Origin: an uncultured Clostridia bacterium
GTDB lineage: Bacteria > Bacillota > Clostridia > Oscillospirales > CAG-272
NCBI GenBank assembly: GCA_947624995.1
Contig: CANQMS010000003.1
Location: 74,062-107,063, forward strand
Direction: 5' to 3'
DNA: 33,002 nt
Position numbers and translations under genes: made by a program. The notes under the pieces were generated by a model. That model was not told the DNA's origin. It did no database searches and worked only from the letters and a program-made list of their open reading frames with translations. Of this stretch, positions 32,990 to 33,002 are shown piece after piece (position 1 is the stretch's first letter; every line of letters begins with the position of its first letter).

Positions 32990-33002
32990 TGGAAACGCAA
33001 GC

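Overview
The window looks like a chromosomal segment from a high-GC member of the Clostridia (Oscillospirales/Christensenellales-like, probably an uncultured gut anaerobe). This is inferred from a T-box-controlled thrS, a two-gene (split) transketolase, a pyrophosphate-type phosphofructokinase, YitT and DegV proteins, MinD next to a methylglyoxal-synthase-like gene, many ECF sigma/membrane-protein pairs, consensus sigma-A promoters with 17-base spacers and strong GGAGG ribosome binding sites. No rRNA, CRISPR array, transposase or phage gene was seen.

Layout. 1-1.3 kb: 5' end of a zinc alcohol dehydrogenase gene, a gene-free repeat-rich stretch, then tRNA-Tyr and tRNA-Thr on the minus strand behind a consensus promoter. 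1.4-8.5 kb: mostly single metabolic genes, namely gdhA, a small helical protein of unknown function, a YitT membrane protein, PPi-phosphofructokinase, ogt, rhaD, a Cu/Zn-SOD-like protein with a substituted bridging histidine, and a divergent small XRE regulator with an inverted-repeat operator. 8.5-10.4 kb: split transketolase operon. 10.6-12.3 kb: an unusual ECF sigma factor fused in frame to a winged-helix and a large soluble C-terminal region. 12.4-16.1 kb (minus): MinD-like ATPase, a methylglyoxal-synthase-like protein with several lost active-site residues, T-box leader and thrS. 16.2-21.4 kb (plus): murI, a tiny coupled ORF, a TIM-barrel sugar isomerase-like protein, an old-yellow-enzyme oxidoreductase, a short-chain dehydrogenase and a histidyl-tRNA synthetase. 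21.4-24.6 kb: degV and a secreted GH30-like lipoprotein with a C-terminal carbohydrate-binding module. 24.7-28.4 kb: radC followed by two overlapping MutS-like ATPase genes. 28.6-32.8 kb: two tandem modules, each an ECF sigma gene overlapping a gene for a membrane protein with a Thr/Asp/Pro-Gly linker and a BspA-type leucine-rich-repeat ectodomain.

The most unusual material is the sigma-factor set. The two modules at 28.6-32.8 kb share stretches of identical DNA across the membrane anchor and repeat domain but differ in the cytoplasmic segment expected to contact the sigma factor. The gene at 10.6 kb looks like the same architecture with sigma gene and partner gene joined into one reading frame, with the partner's ribosome binding site and paired start codons still present. 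It also shares a 5'-leader hairpin with the sigma gene at 30.77 kb. A second notable system is the MutS-like pair, in which both Walker B aspartates are asparagine.

The window also carries at least eight copies of a palindromic intergenic element with conserved outer arms (GGGGGAGG/CCTCCCCC) and variable but self-complementary inner arms. Calls of function rest on reading motifs by eye; no database search was possible.
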